Shown: positions 6,051 to 8,445 of the stretch, piece by piece
How the letters are laid out: every line of letters starts with the position of its first letter
Numbering within the stretch: the first letter of the stretch is position 1
DNA from: Deltaproteobacteria bacterium
Lineage (GTDB): Bacteria; Desulfobacterota; Desulfobacteria; Desulfobacterales; Desulfosalsimonadaceae
Direction of reading: 5' to 3'
Length of the DNA: 8,445 bases
Assembly: GCA_024280875.1 (NCBI GenBank)
Contig: JAJRPH010000039.1
Location: 1 to 8,445 of the forward strand
Program-made: the position numbers and the translations under genes
Notes under the pieces: generated by a model
What the model saw: only the letters and a program-made list of their open reading frames with translations
Told to the model about the DNA's origin: nothing
Database searches by the model: none

Positions 6051-6071
6051 GCGAAAACGACAAAATGTCAA
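6043..6071 (-). promoter_or_regulatory. Candidate sigma-70 promoter of vapBC and downstream glycan genes
   Basis: On the minus strand TTGACA (6071-6066) matches the -35 consensus exactly, and 17 bp later TACATA (6048-6043) could serve as a weak -10. An alternative TATAAG is offset by four more bases. The site is correctly placed upstream of vapB and would also drive the ATGA-linked glycosyltransferase and the DUF354 gene. Confidence 0.5.
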
Positions 6072-6180
6072 GAAAGCGTTTCATTTAGAAGGTTTTATAG
6101 GCATCTCTTACACCTTATACCCTCTCACCTTTGAGCTTTTTCCCCTTCCCACTCCGGCGGCAAGATCATTTATTTCATTG

Positions 6181-6213
6181 TTTGCGTTCATCTGCGTGTG
6201 TCGGCGGCTAATT
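6181..6213. repeat. Degenerate 10-nt-period repeat
   Basis: Three consecutive decamers, TTTGCGTTCA, TCTGCGTGTG and TCGGCGGCTA, share a T-Y-K-GCG core. From memory, tracts of the GCGTTCATCTGCGT kind are dispersed in non-coding DNA of many environmental bacteria, so this may be a remnant of such a family. It sits in the 229-bp gap between the methyltransferase and vapB. The rest of that gap (about 6072-6180) is a pyrimidine-rich plus strand with no gene visible. Confidence 0.4.
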
Positions 6214-6237
6214 ACTATGAATTGGACCTGAATAATT

Positions 6238-6792
6238 TCAACGTGACAAAACGGCCAGCTGATTTGAAAAAATTTGGAATTGTCTGTATTTGATTAATGT
6301 CAATCCAAACTCTGAAGCAAGTGTTTTAAACCGTTTTTTGTTATAAATCACGATGTGATCATCTACAGCGGATTGAGCGAACAAACCCAGTTTTGCCCCC
6401 AACGGATGGACGATATCATTACCAAAAGGGGTCGGTGTTGTTATGATAATTTTTCCCTTTCCCTTGAGTAACGGAACCAGTTGTTTAAAAATATGCTTCT
6501 GGTTCCAGAGGTGTTCAATAACAGCCATCATTAAAATTACATCAAACGTCTGATCAATATTTAAAGGATCATTATCAAGGTCTTTTTTTAAAAAATCAAA
6601 ATCAACAAATTCCTCTGCCAGCTTTTCTACATGGGTATTATTTCGTTCAATGCCGCAATAATAACTTATTCTTGATTTGTACTCTCTTAATACGAGTGCA
6701 TTGCCGCAACCGATATCCAGTATATTTCCTTCAATATAGGGGCTAATCTGTTGATGCCGCCATTTTGCCAGCCTTTTACTTAAAAATGCCAT
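6238..6792 (-). CDS. Class I SAM-dependent methyltransferase
   Basis: A compact 184-aa Rossmann-fold methyltransferase of the Methyltransf_11/25 type. Motif I is NILDIGCGNA (23-32), the acidic residue after strand 2 is E49 in GIERNN, motif IV is FDVILMMAVIEHL (83-95), and KIIITTPTP (114-122) is the post-motif strand. The C-terminal YRQFQIFSNQLAVLSR resembles the normal end of this subgroup, so the protein looks complete despite its small size. The substrate is not readable; methylation of a sugar or lipid-linked intermediate fits the surrounding genes. The ATG at 6792 has only a weak upstream GAG, and the gene begins 68 bp after the end of the broken sulfotransferase. It is followed by a gap of 229 bp with its own promoter candidate, so it probably ends the upstream transcription unit. 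Confidence 0.9.
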   Translation of the reverse strand: MAFLSKRLAKWRHQQISPYIEGNILDIGCGNALVLREYKSRISYYCGIERNNTHVEKLAEEFVDFDFLKKDLDNDPLNIDQTFDVILMMAVIEHLWNQKHIFKQLVPLLKGKGKIIITTPTPFGNDIVHPLGAKLGLFAQSAVDDHIVIYNKKRFKTLASEFGLTLIKYRQFQIFSNQLAVLSR

Positions 6793-6860
6793 ATTGTCTA
6801 AACTCTTTTATATCTCCATGAAAACAATCAACTGAAAGTAACGATGTTTTTAAACATTTT

Positions 6861-7524
6861 TCATTTGAACTGATAATTGAATTTTTCAATATCTTTTTTA
6901 AAATATCGCGCAACCAATTCATATGTTTTATCATTACAATATGATCGATAATCAGTTGACGACCGGTTATCTGATATATTAATCATCGGCAGCGGCGAAC
7001 TGTTGAGTCCCAGCTTTGTTTTTACAAAATTATAGTCTTTGCTGATATTTTCAAATTTACCAATAAAATCAAGGATTATTTCCCCAGCCGGATCAGAGAC
7101 AAAGTCCAGTTGATTTTTTGGACCTGTTCCAATATACCGCTCAATAAATTCTTTAAAACTTTTTCACCGAACTGTTTTACTCAATGGATGTTTTTTGTTT
7201 TTGCATAAATAAAAATATAAACTCACGTTCAAATCCCACGGGCTTCTGAGAAAAGCAAATTTAAAAAATTCATCAAAGATGTTTGACGGCAGTTTTTGTT
7301 TTGCCTCCATTGCCGTGGCATGCGGTTTAAAACCTGTCAGAAAATTCGGTACACCTTCGCTTAAAGAGTATGTTCAATGCAATAAAGAATTTCCGTGTGG
7401 ACCAGTGCCCATAAACTAATGAATCAATCAAACGGGAACGCGGCGCCAGCCTTACCGATAACGATGTGCCTGCTGTTTTAAAAATATGTATGAAAATAAA
7501 TTTATGTTTATATGATATTAACAT
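6861..7524 (-). pseudogene. Broken sulfotransferase (PAPS-dependent, Sulfotransfer_2 type)
   Basis: Read through its lesions, the segment encodes about 221 residues, close to the family's length. The N-terminal part from ATG 7524 contains KFIFIHIFKTAGTSL, the 5'-phosphosulfate-binding loop (usually HIPKTAGTS; the proline is F here). The frame then changes by one base near 7340-7370. The new frame reads GVPNFLTGFKPHATAMEAK, then FKFAFLRSPWDLNVSLYFY, the 3'-phosphate-binding motif with conserved R and S. An in-frame TGA interrupts at 7164-7166, after which the frame continues with KSFKEFIERYIG, LDFIGKFENISKDY and RYFKKDIEKFNYQFK, typical of the C-terminal half, to TGA at 6861-6863. The intact enzyme would move sulfate from PAPS to a glycan. 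Two independent lesions favour true decay over a sequencing error, although either remains possible. The first 65 codons alone would not be functional. Confidence 0.88.
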
Positions 7525-7646
7525 TTATAAATATTTATTAAACATTACACTCTATTGATTCAATATCTAAATAAACTGTCATCTGGGGTTTTAACTTGGG
7601 AATGCCATAAAGTATTGTGGTTACTTTTTTCAATAAGCAATGGAGT

Positions 7647-8445
7647 TCACGATTTCATCCACTTGAGTATCATATTTTCAATTTGTTCATCACTGTAAAA
7701 ATATCTGACAAATTGACTGTTGTAAATTTCTTCACACAGTTTTTTATCCACCCTGATACTTTCTTTCACATAACTGTAAGATTTTGCTTCAGGGGTTTGT
7801 GATCGCACATTTGATTTAAAAAGAGAAATCCTCCGGGGCGAATCTATAAATTCAGATATTACGGTTTCACCGACAGCGGATAAATCTTCCATACGAATTA
7901 TAAGCGCTTCAGCATTCTCACCATTATATATGGTCCAACCGGAATCACGGTTGAATGGTTTTGAAAAAACATCAATTCCAAAAACGGATTTCAGTTCTCT
8001 GTCAAACCATTCGAAAATATAGTCAAAAGTTTTTAGATCAGAAAAATTATCCTGAATAAGTGCCATTGCCTTATTTTTATCAATCAAGCCGTCCTGGTTC
8101 CTAATATCGTTTTTCATTATTTCGGGATTTTGAAAAACATCTGAAATCTGCCGCGCAATGGGATCCCTGACCATTGAAATAATTTTAAACTTTTTAAATC
8201 TGTTATTAATTATTCTTTTGCGTAATGCCAACCCTAATTCAATATGATAAGGTACAGGCACAATTCCTGAATCAATATAAAAATTTCTATATTTATTTAA
8301 ATCTTTGGACAAAAAATGTATATTAAACAGATAGTTTGTTAACCCAGCGGCATTTAAAGAACTCGATACTGAGGTAGATCCGACTTTTCCCATTTGATAA
8401 ATCAAAATCGCTGGGTGCTTAGATCTTTTAAGACCTAAATAGACC
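7647..8445 (-). CDS. Capsular polysaccharide synthesis (NKWYS)/sulfotransferase-like protein, 5'-partial
   Basis: At least 265 residues are in the window and the frame stays open to the edge, so the start is outside. A TTG at 8405 would cut off the residues KRSKHPAIL that lead into the first strand, so I do not take it as the start. The protein resembles PF10364-type putative capsular polysaccharide synthesis proteins, which share a P-loop sulfotransferase-like fold. Visible elements are IYQMGKVGSTSV (the phosphate-binding loop at the N-terminus), MVRDPIARQIS (an R...S pair like the 3'-phosphate site), FGIDVFSKPFNRDSGW, ALIIRMEDL, and the C-terminal VRYFYSDEQIENMILKW. A role in modifying surface polysaccharide, perhaps by sulfation, is inferred. 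It is separated from the broken sulfotransferase by 122 bp of AT-rich DNA in which I see no gene. Confidence 0.82.
   Translation of the reverse strand, partial: VYLGLKRSKHPAILIYQMGKVGSTSVSSSLNAAGLTNYLFNIHFLSKDLNKYRNFYIDSGIVPVPYHIELGLALRKRIINNRFKKFKIISMVRDPIARQISDVFQNPEIMKNDIRNQDGLIDKNKAMALIQDNFSDLKTFDYIFEWFDRELKSVFGIDVFSKPFNRDSGWTIYNGENAEALIIRMEDLSAVGETVISEFIDSPRRISLFKSNVRSQTPEAKSYSYVKESIRVDKKLCEEIYNSQFVRYFYSDEQIENMILKWMKS

Noticed and set aside
7164..7166. In-frame TGA read as a recoded codon (Trp or selenocysteine)
   Set aside because: TGA is the normal stop of several intact genes here (wecB, vapC, HEPN-adjacent MNT, methyltransferase), and a separate frameshift already disables the gene. 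Decay is simpler.
1..8445. tRNA, rRNA, riboswitch or CRISPR array
   Set aside because: I saw no cloverleaf-like sequence, no conserved rRNA segment and no regularly spaced repeats; the only repeats are those listed.

Overview
The window reads as a stretch of a surface-polysaccharide gene cluster from a Gram-negative-type bacterium, interrupted by two toxin-antitoxin-like modules. Every gene I can support lies on the minus strand, so the biological order runs from the high coordinates to the low ones. Composition is moderately AT-rich with many A/T homopolymers. The mixture of sulfotransferase-like genes, WecB, a DUF354 protein, a DPMS-type glycosyltransferase, VapBC and HEPN/MNT would suit an environmental anaerobe such as a Desulfobacterota member, but no marker gene is present and that placement is only a guess.

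Layout in transcription order. (1) 8445-7647: the 3' part of a capsular-polysaccharide-synthesis (NKWYS/sulfotransferase-like) gene whose reading frame is open to the window edge. (2) 7524-6861: a PAPS-type sulfotransferase broken by one frameshift and one in-frame TGA. (3) 6792-6238: a small class I SAM methyltransferase. (4) 6237-6009: a gap holding a degenerate 10-nt-period repeat, a promoter candidate and two short palindromes. (5) 6008-4406: VapB-type antitoxin, PIN toxin and a membrane-anchored GT2 glycosyltransferase, joined by successive ATGA overlaps, followed after 11 bp by a DUF354 protein (4394-3348). (6) 3347-3129: a gap split into an AT-rich half with a perfect 16-bp inverted repeat and a GC-rich half. 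(7) 3128-1027: UDP-GlcNAc 2-epimerase (wecB, TTG start) and a second GT2 glycosyltransferase, joined by a TGATG overlap. (8) 1007-37: a HEPN/MNT pair lying between two identical 20-bp direct repeats, one of which supplies the stop codon of the MNT gene. The 752-987 part of this segment has no convincing gene.

How the genes may work together: WecB makes UDP-ManNAc, the two GT2 enzymes and possibly the DUF354 protein (GT-B-like) would transfer sugars to a carrier or growing glycan, and the methyltransferase and sulfotransferase-like proteins would decorate it. The glycan is not identifiable from this window: wecC, flippase, polymerase and initiating transferase genes are not here. VapBC probably shares a promoter with the glycosyltransferase genes behind it. 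HEPN/MNT looks like an independent accessory insertion. A G10 run in the DPMS-type glycosyltransferase is a possible phase-variation site. I found no RNA gene, CRISPR array, transposase or origin, and no clearly new multi-gene system. The oddest parts are the repeat-bounded HEPN/MNT module and the VapBC pair wired into a glycan operon.
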